Assembly: GCA_963747535.1 (NCBI GenBank)
Contig: CAVVFX010000002.1
Span: 124,001 to 188,000 of the forward strand
Direction: 5' to 3'
From: CAVVFX01 sp963747535
GTDB taxonomy: Bacteria > Acidobacteriota > Terriglobia > Bryobacterales > Bryobacteraceae
DNA: 64,000 bases
Under the pieces are notes generated by a model. The model was not told the DNA's origin, ran no database searches, and was given only the letters and a program-made list of their open reading frames with translations. Made by a program: the position numbers and the translations under genes. This document shows, one piece after another, positions 53,046 to 62,608 of the stretch. Numbering within the stretch: the stretch's first letter is position 1; each line of letters begins with the position of its first letter.

Positions 53046-54728
53046 ATGGCTGTTCGTGGGCCTTCGGCCCGTAGGGCAGCGTTGTGGGCGGCCGCGACGG
53101 CCGTGCTCATGTTGTCATTCGCTGCAGCATTTTCCGCGGAACAACGGAACACGATTGTGTTTGCCGACGCCAGCAAATCTTCGGGGCTCGATTTTGTGCT
53201 GAACAATGCTCCGACAGAGAAGCGCTACCTGCCTGAGACGATGGCGGGCGGAATGGCTGCGTTTGACTTTAATGGCGACGGACGGCTCGATCTGTTCTTT
53301 GCTAATGGCGCTCAAATGCCCGGGCTGGTAAAGACCGGTCCCGAGTTCTGGAACCGTCTGTATCGTAACGACGGGCATGGGCGCTTCGTTGATGTCACAA
53401 AGGATTCCGGACTTGCAGGCGATGGCTACTCCATTGGCGCAGCCGCCGGCGACTTCGACAACGACGGGAAGGTAGACCTTTTCGTTGCCGGAGTCCACGG
53501 AAGCCATCTGTATCGCAACCTGGGCGGAGGACTTTTTGCAGACGTGACTGCGGCGGCCGGCATTCACGAGGATCAATGGGCGGTCGCCGGCGCGTGGTTC
53601 GATTATGACCGGGACGGGTTGCTGGACCTGCTGGTGGTGCATTACGTGGCGTGGACGCCGGAGAGCAATCCACTCTGCCATGATCCCTCCGGACGTTTCG
53701 CTGTCTACTGCCACCCGAAGGAGTTCAAGACCACCACCAATACGCTATATCACAACCTGGGCGGCGGGAAGTTCGAAGATGTTTCGGCCAGTAGCGGGAT
53801 TCGAAAGGCGGCCGGCAAAGGGATGGGTATCGCAATTGCGGACTACGATGGCGACGGTTATCCCGACGTATTCATCACCAACGACACCATGCCGAATTTT
53901 CTGTTTCACAACCAGCGGAACGGGACGTTTGCGGAAGTTGCGTTCGATGCGGGTGTGGCATTGCCTGACGACGGCAATGCGGTCTCCGGCATGGGCGTCG
54001 ATTTTCGCGATTACAACAATGATGGCTTGCCGGACATTGTGTTCACTGCCCTGCAAGGCCAGACGTTTCCTTTGTTTCGGAATGCGGGCAAGGGACAGTT
54101 TAGCGCCGCGCATGCGAGCCGGTTAGGCGCCTTGACCAGCAAGTTATCCGGCTGGGGCGTGGCACTCGCCGATTTGAACAACGACGGATGGAAGGATCTC
54201 TTAACCGCGAACTCCCACGTGACAGACAATATCGAAGCTTTTTCCGGCGACCGCTATAAGCTGCCGAATGCAGTGTTCCTGAATCGAGGCGACGGCACAT
54301 TCGCGGATGTATCCGCGGACTCCGGAACCGCGTTTCAAACTCCGCGGGCGCACCGTGGTCTGGTAGTAGCCGATTTCGACGGCGACGGCCGGCTGGATGC
54401 CGTTGTCTCAGTACTCGGTGAGCGCCCCGAGTTCTGGCGTAATGCGACCCCGGGCGCCGGACACTGGCTGGATCTGCGCCTGATAGGAGCCGCGAGCAAT
54501 CGCGACGCGATTGGAGCGAAAGTTCGAGTCGGGCGTCAGTCGAACGATCTGACCAGCAGCAGCAGCTACGCTTCGTCGGCATTGGCGCCAGTGCACTTTG
54601 GATTAGGCGCGCTAACTACCGTTGCAGACATTGAAATAACGTGGCCAAACGGAATTGTCCAGCATTTGAAAGACATGAGCACAGATCAGTTACTAACTGT
54701 GCGCGAGGAAGCCCCAAAGAGTAAGTGA
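53046..54728 (+). CDS. CRTAC1-like ASPIC/UnbV FG-GAP protein, secreted
   Basis: 560 aa from ATG 53046, where a signal peptide starts (MAVRGPSARRAALWAAATAVLMLSFAAAFS). An in-frame ATG at 52842 would add 68 residues, but those are translations of a dispersed repeat and would hide the signal. About seven FG-GAP/VCBS repeats with D(F/Y)(N/D)xDGxxD loops are followed by a C-terminal ASPIC/UnbV domain (DAIGAKVRVGRQ...YASSALAPVHFGLGA...DIEITWPNGIVQHL). Likely surface-binding; biochemical role unknown. Confidence 0.85.
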   Translation: MAVRGPSARRAALWAAATAVLMLSFAAAFSAEQRNTIVFADASKSSGLDFVLNNAPTEKRYLPETMAGGMAAFDFNGDGRLDLFFANGAQMPGLVKTGPEFWNRLYRNDGHGRFVDVTKDSGLAGDGYSIGAAAGDFDNDGKVDLFVAGVHGSHLYRNLGGGLFADVTAAAGIHEDQWAVAGAWFDYDRDGLLDLLVVHYVAWTPESNPLCHDPSGRFAVYCHPKEFKTTTNTLYHNLGGGKFEDVSASSGIRKAAGKGMGIAIADYDGDGYPDVFITNDTMPNFLFHNQRNGTFAEVAFDAGVALPDDGNAVSGMGVDFRDYNNDGLPDIVFTALQGQTFPLFRNAGKGQFSAAHASRLGALTSKLSGWGVALADLNNDGWKDLLTANSHVTDNIEAFSGDRYKLPNAVFLNRGDGTFADVSADSGTAFQTPRAHRGLVVADFDGDGRLDAVVSVLGERPEFWRNATPGAGHWLDLRLIGAASNRDAIGAKVRVGRQSNDLTSSSSYASSALAPVHFGLGALTTVADIEITWPNGIVQHLKDMSTDQLLTVREEAPKSK

Positions 54729-54839
54729 GATTTGGCACATTCCCGGAGCTTGACTGCTTCACTAACACTAATTTAGCTTGACGCCGCCTGCGTAGATGCA
54801 CCAATCTAAATTCAAGCGAATTTTTCAGGAGGCAGTTCT

Positions 54840-57800
54840 ATGTTCAGAGCACAAGGCCGTGTGGCCTTTTCTTCAAATCGCGTCGTAACGGCATTCTCTC
54901 TGCTGCTCCTGCTGAGCGGACTTCCTTTGTACAGTCAGCTTTTCACCGGGTCAATCAACGGTCTGGTGAACGACCCGAGAGGGGGCGCTGTTCCCAACGC
55001 CCAACTAACCATAACCAACGCGGCCACATCGTCGGTCCGTAAGGTTACCACAGGATCGGACGGGCATTACAGCGTAACTCAGCTGCAGCCTGGCAGTTAT
55101 AGCATCAGCACCACTGCACCCGGATTCGAGACCTACACGGTAAGCAATATCCGGCTGGAGGCGAGTCAAAACCTGGAGTACAACATCGCCCTTGTCATAG
55201 GCAACGTGTCCCAGCAGATCGAGGTCACCGGCGCCGCGCCGGTCTTGGATACTGAAGACGCGAACAAGTCTATTACGCTGTCGAGTCAACAGGCGCTCGA
55301 TTTGCCGATTCCGACGCATAACTCCCTCGGCCCGGTCTGGTCGCAGAACGGCGTGGTGGCGGTGCGTACCGGCGCGACTTCGAATCCGACGCAAGGCGAT
55401 CAGAATATGAGCCGTTTTGCGATGAACGGCGGCAGAGATGAATCGACCGCGGTCCTGGTCGATGGTGTTAGCGTTACGTCGGGCGACTGGGGCGGCGCGA
55501 TGGGAATTCCATCTATTGAAAGCGTGCAGGAATTCCAGGTGCTTAAGAATACCTTCGACGTGCAGTATGGGAAAACCGACGGCGGCGTGGTCGATCTGGT
55601 GACGAAAAGCGGCAGCGATAAATTCCACGGCGGCGGCTTTGAATACTTACAGAATGCCGACCTGAACGCCAATACCTGGACCAACAACCTGTCCCACCTG
55701 CCCAGAACCGCCTACCGGCTTAACCAGTTTGGCGGACATTTAGGCGGGCCGGTTTTGCGCGCCAAGCGGCTGTTTTTCTTCGGCAACTATGATGGTATCC
55801 GGCAAGGGCAGCCGTCCAACGATTTGACCACGGTTCCGACGGCGCTACAAAAACAGGGTAATTTCTCGCAGACGTACAACTCCAACGGAGCCTTGTCGCT
55901 AATTTACAATCCGTTTACCACCGTTCAAACCGGCACGACCTATACTCGAACGCCTTTTCCGAACAACACCATTCCCTCCAGTTTGATTAACCCCTCCGGG
56001 CTGATGGCCGCGAATCTTTATCCTGCGCCTAACTTACCGGGGAATCCGATTACCGGCGCCAATAACTTTGCGGCCGGCGGCATAGGTGTCAATCGTTATG
56101 ACCGGATGGATCTGCGTTTCGATTGGGTGGCGACCGATAAGTGGTCCGTGTTTGGAACCTTCGAAAGGCTCTGGTCACTTTCGGGTGTGCCCATATTTCT
56201 TGGTCCTGGCCTCGATACCAATTACACCTCCCCGAACACGTCATGGCGCGCCCTGGCGAACGTGACCTACGTACCGTCGCCCACCTGGGTGTTTAACTTT
56301 GTGATCGCTACCGATACCTGGAACCAGGAGCAATTGTCTCCCAGCCTGGCGGCGAACATCAACGGCTCGAAGTATGGCTTACCCCAATCGCTGCTGAATC
56401 AGTTCTCGGCGCCTACTCTGCCCGACGTTACGGCCGAAAACTACTCGTCCATCGGATATGACCGTCGCCTCCTCTATTTGCAACATAGCAATGATGCGCA
56501 GGTTAATTTGTCGAAGAGATCCGGCAACCATCTCTATAAATTCGGATTCCAACTGCAGATCCAGCAGATGAACGACAACGATCAATCTCCGGCTACATTC
56601 AACTTCAATCGCGGTCTCACTTCCGGTCCCACGGCCGCGACCGATAGCAGTTCGTCCGGGAACGGAATTGCTTCAATGCTGCTCGGAACCATGTCCAGCG
56701 CCACGGCGGTGAATAACATTGCGCCGGCCGCGCAAAAACGGTACTTCGCCTGGTACCTCGAAGACGCCTGGAAACTGACCAACCGCCTGACGGTGAATTA
56801 CGGCCTGCGGTACGAGATTCAAGCTCCAATTACGGAACGGTACAACCGGCAGAATTACTTCAATTACACAACGCCTAACCCGCTGTCTCAAGTAACCGGC
56901 CTGAATCTGGTGGGCGGACTGGTATACGCCAGTGGTTCCAACCGGGATTATTGGGATACCGATTACCACAACTTTGCTCCGCGCATCGGCATTGCTTACA
57001 AGATCACCGATAAAGTGGTGTTCCGGACTGGTTACGGCATCTTCTTTTCACCCACCAGTACTTCGGCATCCGGAGTCGCCGATGGATTCTCGATAACCAA
57101 CACCGCGGTAACGACGCAATCCAATGCCGGGTACATCCCCGCCAATTTATTTAACAACCCATTTCCCAATGGGCTCAACGCGGCGACTGGAAGCGCTAAT
57201 GGCCTGCTCCAGGACGTGGGCAATTCAGTGAATGCGTGGGACCGCGGTCATCCCACGGCGTACGTGCAATCGTTCAGTGCCGGTATCCAGTATCAGCTAA
57301 CCCGCAACGCGATGGTTGATGTGGGTTATCAAGGAAGCCAGGGAAGAAAGCTGCCTCTCGGATATGGGGCTTATAACATCAACCAGCTTAACCCCGCATA
57401 TCTGTCGCTGGGAACTGCGTTGAACGCTTCGGTGCCGAATCCATTCTTCGGACACATTACTTCCGGATCGCTAAGCGGAGCAACCATTCCCTACTTCCAG
57501 ACGCTGCTGCCCTACCCGCAGTTTACGTCGGTCAATCTGCCGAACGATTACGTGGGCGCAGGTTCCAGCTACAACGGCTTCAACGTGAAATTCCAAGACC
57601 GCTTGTCACAGGGCGTTACGGCGCTCGTCACTTACTCCTGGTCAAAAGCCATAGACGATACGTCGGAGACCCAGGGCTGGGAAATCGGAGATCAGGAGCG
57701 CAATGCGTACAACATCTCGCAAGAGCGTTCCATCAGCGCGCATGATGTGCCGCAGTACTTTGTCGCCTCGCTCGTTTGGGATCTGCCGGTGGGGCGGAAC

Positions 57801-58301
57801 CGGACGTATGGGGCGCACATGAACAAAATCGCGGATGCGGTCGTCGGCGGTTGGCAAGTCTCGACAATTGTTAGTCTCTATAGCGGCCAGCCCTTACAGT
57901 TTTCCTGCCCGAACACACTGTCGAGTTATGGATTCCAGGCTTGCCGGCCGGATATTACCAGCCTAACCGCGCTGGCGGACGTCAGCCGCTCCTTGCAGTC
58001 GTGGTTCAATACTTCGGCTGTGTCCGCGCCTCCGCCTTTCACCATCGGCACAGCGCCCCGTTACACATCGAACGAGCGCTTCGGCTTCACGCACAATGCC
58101 GATCTTACCCTTCGCAAGCAGTTCAACATATATGAGCAATTGAAATTGAACATTATGGCGAGTGCATATAACCTATCGAACACGCCTGTCTACGGCCGCG
58201 CGAGTACCACGGTTGGCAGCTTGACCTTCGGGCAGGTAACCGGGTTGGCGCCGGGCGGAGTACCGCGCTCCGTTGAAGTGGGAGCGCGGCTGCAATTTTA
58301 A
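54840..58301 (+). CDS. Second Oar-like TonB-dependent outer-membrane receptor
   Basis: 1153 aa, AGGAGG ribosome site before the ATG. Signal segment VVTAFSLLLLLSGLPLYSQ. Carboxypeptidase-regulatory domain about 35-120 (GSINGLVNDPRGGAVPNAQLTITNAATSSVRKV). Plug-like region about 130-260, then a barrel ending SVEVGARLQF with terminal phenylalanine. It follows the TPR and ASPIC/UnbV genes on the same strand, so the three may form a surface uptake or adhesion system. Confidence 0.9.
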   Translation: MFRAQGRVAFSSNRVVTAFSLLLLLSGLPLYSQLFTGSINGLVNDPRGGAVPNAQLTITNAATSSVRKVTTGSDGHYSVTQLQPGSYSISTTAPGFETYTVSNIRLEASQNLEYNIALVIGNVSQQIEVTGAAPVLDTEDANKSITLSSQQALDLPIPTHNSLGPVWSQNGVVAVRTGATSNPTQGDQNMSRFAMNGGRDESTAVLVDGVSVTSGDWGGAMGIPSIESVQEFQVLKNTFDVQYGKTDGGVVDLVTKSGSDKFHGGGFEYLQNADLNANTWTNNLSHLPRTAYRLNQFGGHLGGPVLRAKRLFFFGNYDGIRQGQPSNDLTTVPTALQKQGNFSQTYNSNGALSLIYNPFTTVQTGTTYTRTPFPNNTIPSSLINPSGLMAANLYPAPNLPGNPITGANNFAAGGIGVNRYDRMDLRFDWVATDKWSVFGTFERLWSLSGVPIFLGPGLDTNYTSPNTSWRALANVTYVPSPTWVFNFVIATDTWNQEQLSPSLAANINGSKYGLPQSLLNQFSAPTLPDVTAENYSSIGYDRRLLYLQHSNDAQVNLSKRSGNHLYKFGFQLQIQQMNDNDQSPATFNFNRGLTSGPTAATDSSSSGNGIASMLLGTMSSATAVNNIAPAAQKRYFAWYLEDAWKLTNRLTVNYGLRYEIQAPITERYNRQNYFNYTTPNPLSQVTGLNLVGGLVYASGSNRDYWDTDYHNFAPRIGIAYKITDKVVFRTGYGIFFSPTSTSASGVADGFSITNTAVTTQSNAGYIPANLFNNPFPNGLNAATGSANGLLQDVGNSVNAWDRGHPTAYVQSFSAGIQYQLTRNAMVDVGYQGSQGRKLPLGYGAYNINQLNPAYLSLGTALNASVPNPFFGHITSGSLSGATIPYFQTLLPYPQFTSVNLPNDYVGAGSSYNGFNVKFQDRLSQGVTALVTYSWSKAIDDTSETQGWEIGDQERNAYNISQERSISAHDVPQYFVASLVWDLPVGRNRTYGAHMNKIADAVVGGWQVSTIVSLYSGQPLQFSCPNTLSSYGFQACRPDITSLTALADVSRSLQSWFNTSAVSAPPPFTIGTAPRYTSNERFGFTHNADLTLRKQFNIYEQLKLNIMASAYNLSNTPVYGRASTTVGSLTFGQVTGLAPGGVPRSVEVGARLQF

Positions 58302-58306
58302 TCGGA

Positions 58307-59926
58307 TCATTTCCCGGCCATCGACTGCAGCAACTGGCGCGCACGCTGCGAAAAGGGATCGTAGCTTAGCGCGGTTTGCAGATTGACCCGTGCGGCTTCC
58401 GTGTTTCCCGACCGGTACTGCGCCACCGCGAGGTTCAGCCTTGCCGCCTCAAGGCCGGGGTTTCGCCGCAGTGCCTGTGCCCACGAAGTCATCGCGGCAT
58501 CCATGTCGCCGCGATCGGCCTGGCAGTTGCCGAGATTGACTAGTGCGCCCGCGCCCGGCACGTTCTCCCTGATCGCCGCGGCAAACAGATCGCAGGCCGC
58601 TTCTGCGCGCCCCATACGGTCATCGAGCTGAGCCAGCTGTTCGGCAGCGGCTGCATCGGCTGGGTGTTTTGCCAGCGTTTCCTGCAGCAGCGGAACGGCG
58701 CGCGTTCCCCACGTTCGATTGTTATGGGCGAGCGCCTCACTGGCATACGCCAGGCCCAATTCGCGCGGCTCCGCTGTGCTGCCAGGGAACGGGAGCAGTG
58801 ATGCGTCGGACACGGCCTCCGCGGCGCTCTTACCCGGAATGCGCGATATTGTGTGGTCGGTCTGGGCGGCGTGTTGCACCGTGGTCAGGGGCTGCGATGG
58901 CATGTGGCACGAGACGCAATCGTCCTGCGCCGCCCGTCTCTGTTGGGCTGGCGCGCTGCAGTCGGGTGCGTTCCGGGTGTGGCACGTAAGGCAGCGCTCC
59001 CGATAATAGGTTGCCCGCGCGGGCTCCGCCACAGTCTGGTGCGGGTCGTGACACGTGCCGCACCACAATTTACCCTGGCTCCGCCTCCAGCACGCACTTT
59101 CAACCAGTTGTTCGAAGTGACTATTGGCCGCCAGTCGATGCGTTCCGCCGCTCAATAAAAAAACGGAGGTGGAATCGAACAGCCGTCTCCCCGGCTCGTA
59201 CCTGGTTGAGTTACCGGTCCTGGCGATCCGAATCGCACCGATGAGATGGCATTGACCGCAGATGCTGTCCCGCTCTGCAATGTTCAGTTTTGCCGGGTTC
59301 ACAATACCGGTACCCTGCTGGTTATTTCCGGATTTCATGCGCGTCACGTGAATATCGCCCGCACCATGGCAGCGCTCGCAACTCACACCTCCCTCGGCAA
59401 AGACCGGCTTCTCATAACCATTCACGGTGCCGGCAACAGTTCGCAAGCCGCTCGCGTGGCAGGTAAGGCATGCAGGCTCGATGGGCCGGGTCATGTCCAG
59501 GCGGCTCGAACTTTCGAAACCCGGCGACAGGTCCCATTGTCCTTTCGACGAGTAGTAAGCGACGGGCGCTTGAAATAAGAAGCCGTCAATGTCCCACGCA
59601 TAACTCCGCCCCGTCACGCCGGCCCCAATAAAGTAGTCGAGCCTGCGTTCCCCTTCCGCATCGCCTTGCGAGAAATGGACTAGCGTGACGCCGTCCTTGC
59701 GTTCGACGCGGAACCGGGTGTCCGTGATGGCATGCGTAAACTCTATTGGCCCCGCAACCGGAGCGCTCGAGCTGTCTACGGAGCCACTCGTCTGGGCCAT
59801 GGGTGTCGCTATGTAGCGCCGGTAGATCTCGGCATGACACTGACCGCAAATCTTCGAATCCGTGGCGTTCGCCCCTGCGCCAAACAGGACGGCGGCGAAA
59901 AGAACGAAGTGAGAATTGCGCGCCAT
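58307..59926 (-). CDS. Seven-heme c-type cytochrome fused to TPR repeats
   Basis: 539 aa, signal peptide MARNSHFVLFAAVLFGAGANA. Seven CxxCH sites: CGQCH near 28, CLTCH, CERCH, CGQCH, CGTCH, CLTCH and CVSCH near 340. Residues about 375-535 are tetratricopeptide repeats (AEQLAQLDDRMGRAEAACDLFAAAIRE, ALVNLGNCQADRGDMDAAMTSWAQALRRNP). Similar heme-TPR fusions are typical of acidobacteria. Likely periplasmic electron transfer or heme-enzyme with a protein-binding arm. Convergent with the receptor gene, five bases apart. Confidence 0.86.
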   Translation of the reverse strand: MARNSHFVLFAAVLFGAGANATDSKICGQCHAEIYRRYIATPMAQTSGSVDSSSAPVAGPIEFTHAITDTRFRVERKDGVTLVHFSQGDAEGERRLDYFIGAGVTGRSYAWDIDGFLFQAPVAYYSSKGQWDLSPGFESSSRLDMTRPIEPACLTCHASGLRTVAGTVNGYEKPVFAEGGVSCERCHGAGDIHVTRMKSGNNQQGTGIVNPAKLNIAERDSICGQCHLIGAIRIARTGNSTRYEPGRRLFDSTSVFLLSGGTHRLAANSHFEQLVESACWRRSQGKLWCGTCHDPHQTVAEPARATYYRERCLTCHTRNAPDCSAPAQQRRAAQDDCVSCHMPSQPLTTVQHAAQTDHTISRIPGKSAAEAVSDASLLPFPGSTAEPRELGLAYASEALAHNNRTWGTRAVPLLQETLAKHPADAAAAEQLAQLDDRMGRAEAACDLFAAAIRENVPGAGALVNLGNCQADRGDMDAAMTSWAQALRRNPGLEAARLNLAVAQYRSGNTEAARVNLQTALSYDPFSQRARQLLQSMAGK

Positions 59927-60521
59927 TCAGCCAGATTAGCTCGAACTACTGCCTGCTTGCGAGACTTCGTGCCGACTCCCTGAGAAGGACGGCCAAAGGC
60001 CTACTATGTACTACTAATAGTCCTGCGAAGAATTCTGTGGAGTAGGCCTTTGGCCTGCCGTAGGGCAGACCATCGTTTTTTGTGGTCTGCCCGGCTGCGG
60101 AGCAGCCGTCTCGGCTTTGGTCTTTTGTGGGGCGGACGCCCTCGTCCGCAAGCGACCCCCTGGTCGCTTTTGTCGCTCCAGCGACTGACTTTGGTGTGCG
60201 AAGCTGCCTGGGTTGCGAGTCTTTCTGCGGCTTTGCCTTTCGCTCGACCATTCGAGACGAAGCCGGAGAAACGTGCTTTCCCCATTACACGTGCCCGCTG
60301 CTTCGCGAGAAGTTGAAATTCAAATGGCCAAAGCCGAGCCGGCTGCGGAGCAGCCGTTTTTGCGGCTTGCCGCTATACGGAGTAGGCCTTTGGCCTGCTC
60401 CTTCCCGGATGCAAACCGATTTTTTCACATCTTCTGACGGTCGCGGCTCGGAAACAAATTCCCGCACCGCTATTCCAGGAGCTTAATCCACGCATGATAG
60501 ACTGCTGGCTGAAGGTACACC
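59927..60521. other. 595-bp intergenic block of dispersed repeats
   Basis: Holds the GGCAGACCA hairpin family (60056-60108), GGCCGAGCCGGCTGCGGAGC-like units (60330-60350) and a CTGACGGTCGCGGCTCGG unit (60434-60451). No gene is supported. Confidence 0.6.
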
Positions 60522-60980
60522 ATGAAATCCCGACGGCGAGAATTCCTCGCCGCTGTGGCCGCAAGCACCGTTGCCTGCGGCGGCCACCCGAGCCGGTGGA
60601 GGTTCCTGACCCTGGAAGAAGCTAAAACGCTGGAAGCCGTGTGCGCGCACATTATCCCCGCGGACCGCGATCCAGGCGCGGTGCAGGCCGGAGTCGTCGA
60701 GTTCATCGACCGGCAGTTGTCCGGCTTCTACAAGACGCACCAGAAGACCTATCGCGAAGGGATCGCCAGCCTGGGTGCGTCTTTCGTGCAGCTCGGTTCC
60801 GCCGAACAACTGGCACAGCTGAAGGCGCTCGAAAAGAAACACTCACCATTCTTCGACCTGGTGGTGACCCATACCATGCAGGGCTACTACGGCAGCCCGC
60901 GGCATGGCGGCAATCGTGACGCGGTGAGTTGGAGAATGCTGGGTGTTCCGAATCCTCCGGTCCGGGGGCGTGCATTATGA
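60522..60980 (+). CDS. Gluconate-2-dehydrogenase subunit-3-like small subunit, Tat-exported
   Basis: 152 aa. The N-terminus MKSRRREFLAAVAASTVACGG has a Tat motif. The rest (FLTLEEAKTLEAVCAHIIPADRDPGAVQAGVVEFIDRQL...YGSPRHGGNRDAVSWRMLG) matches the small-subunit family of membrane FAD dehydrogenases. It overlaps the GMC gene by ATGA and carries the export signal for the complex. Confidence 0.9.
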   Translation: MKSRRREFLAAVAASTVACGGHPSRWRFLTLEEAKTLEAVCAHIIPADRDPGAVQAGVVEFIDRQLSGFYKTHQKTYREGIASLGASFVQLGSAEQLAQLKALEKKHSPFFDLVVTHTMQGYYGSPRHGGNRDAVSWRMLGVPNPPVRGRAL

Positions 60981-62608
60981 AAACCGCAATCGTGGTGGGC
61001 GCCGGCGCGGGCGGTGGGGTGGTAGCCAAGGAACTGGCCACCAATGGATTCCATGTGATTCTGCTGGAGCGCGGCAAATGGAACACCGCGTACGACTGCC
61101 GCAAAGACGATCTGCGCAATCAGCGAACGTCGCTGCTGGGCAACGCGTTCGGTCCCGAGGAAGGGCTGAACCCGCGAGTGATCGTCGACGACCAGGGACG
61201 CGAGCACACCATCCAGCCCAGTCAGGGCGGCTATCAGAACAACGCAGCCTGCGTCGGCGGCGGCACGCTCAGCTACGGCGCCATGGCCTGGCGCTATATG
61301 GAAAAGGATTTCCGCATGCGCTCGACCTACGGAACTCCGGCGGGCAGCACGCTCGATGACTGGCCGATTACCTACCAAGATCTGGAACCTTATTACGAGA
61401 AAGCGGAGTGGGAGATCGGCGTCTCCGGCGATGTGAGCAACAATATCTTCGGCGCGCCGCGGCGTAAGCCTCTGCCGATGCCGCCGCTCCCCCCGACGCG
61501 CGAGCATTCGATTCTCAAGCCGGCAGCAGAGCGTCTGGGCCTGCATCCCTTCGACATTCCCATGTTACGCAACAGCGTGCCGTATAACGGTCGCGGCGCC
61601 TGCATGCGCTGCCGCTGGTGCGTCGGCTTTGCGTGCGAGGTGGATGCCAAATGCGGTACGCAGAACACCGTGATCCCCATCGCGCTCGCCACCGGTAACT
61701 GTCAATTGCAGACCGAAGCCATCGTACGCAGGATCGTTACCAACGATCAGGGCCGCGCGACCGGCGTCGAGTACTTCGACCACGGCAGAACCTTGCGGCG
61801 AATTTCCGCCGATCTGGTAATCGTCTCCGGATCGGCGATTGAATCCGCGCGCCTGTTGTTGAACTCCACCAGTAAGCTCTACCCCAACGGCATCGGCAAT
61901 CGCCATGACTGGGTGGGACGAAATCTGCAGGGCCACACCTACTCCGGCGCGGTAGGCTTATTCGAAAACCCGACCTACGATGATCTCGGACCGGGCGCTT
62001 CCATTGCGCTCTCGGACTACAATCACGGCAATCCCGGGCTCGCGGGCGGCGCGGTGCTGTGCAATGAGTTCATCCGGCTACCGATCCAGTTCATCGGCAC
62101 CCAACCGCCCGGCATTCCGCGATGGGGGCAAGGCAACAAAGATTACATGCGCGAATTCTACCGGCGGAACATTATGATCCAGGGGCCGACGCAAGAGATG
62201 CCCATGTTCGATTCGCGCGTGCAGGTGGATCCGAAAGTCAAAGACTATTGGGGGATTCCGGTGGCGCGGCTTTCCGGCAACAAGCATCCGCATACTTTGG
62301 AGATCGCGCGTTACATGACAGGCAAAGCCGAGGCGTGGCTGAAGGAAGCCGGCGCGATCCGGACCTTTAAGAAGATTCCGGGCAACGGTCTCAGCGGCGG
62401 CCAGCACCAGGCGGGCACCTGCCGTATGGGCAACGATCCGAAAACATCGGTGGTGGACAGGAATTGCCGGGTGCATGAGGTCGACAACGTGTATGTCATC
62501 GACGGCAGTGTGCACGTCAACAACGGCGGTTTCAATCCGGTGCTGACGATCATGGCGAATGCGTACCGCGCTTCGGCACAAATTGTGAAGACCTGGAGCA
62601 CGGCGTGA
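60977..62608 (+). CDS. GMC-family FAD dehydrogenase (large subunit)
   Basis: 543 aa from ATG 60977; an upstream in-frame ATG would cut into the previous gene. FAD-binding VVGAGAGGGVVAKELA at the start, GTCRMGNDPKTSVVD near 480, and the catalytic-end pattern DGSVHVNNGGFNPVLTIMANAYR. No own signal peptide, so probably carried out with the Tat small subunit. Oxidises a sugar or alcohol in the periplasm. Electrons likely pass to the next gene's cytochrome. Confidence 0.92.
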   Translation: MKTAIVVGAGAGGGVVAKELATNGFHVILLERGKWNTAYDCRKDDLRNQRTSLLGNAFGPEEGLNPRVIVDDQGREHTIQPSQGGYQNNAACVGGGTLSYGAMAWRYMEKDFRMRSTYGTPAGSTLDDWPITYQDLEPYYEKAEWEIGVSGDVSNNIFGAPRRKPLPMPPLPPTREHSILKPAAERLGLHPFDIPMLRNSVPYNGRGACMRCRWCVGFACEVDAKCGTQNTVIPIALATGNCQLQTEAIVRRIVTNDQGRATGVEYFDHGRTLRRISADLVIVSGSAIESARLLLNSTSKLYPNGIGNRHDWVGRNLQGHTYSGAVGLFENPTYDDLGPGASIALSDYNHGNPGLAGGAVLCNEFIRLPIQFIGTQPPGIPRWGQGNKDYMREFYRRNIMIQGPTQEMPMFDSRVQVDPKVKDYWGIPVARLSGNKHPHTLEIARYMTGKAEAWLKEAGAIRTFKKIPGNGLSGGQHQAGTCRMGNDPKTSVVDRNCRVHEVDNVYVIDGSVHVNNGGFNPVLTIMANAYRASAQIVKTWSTA

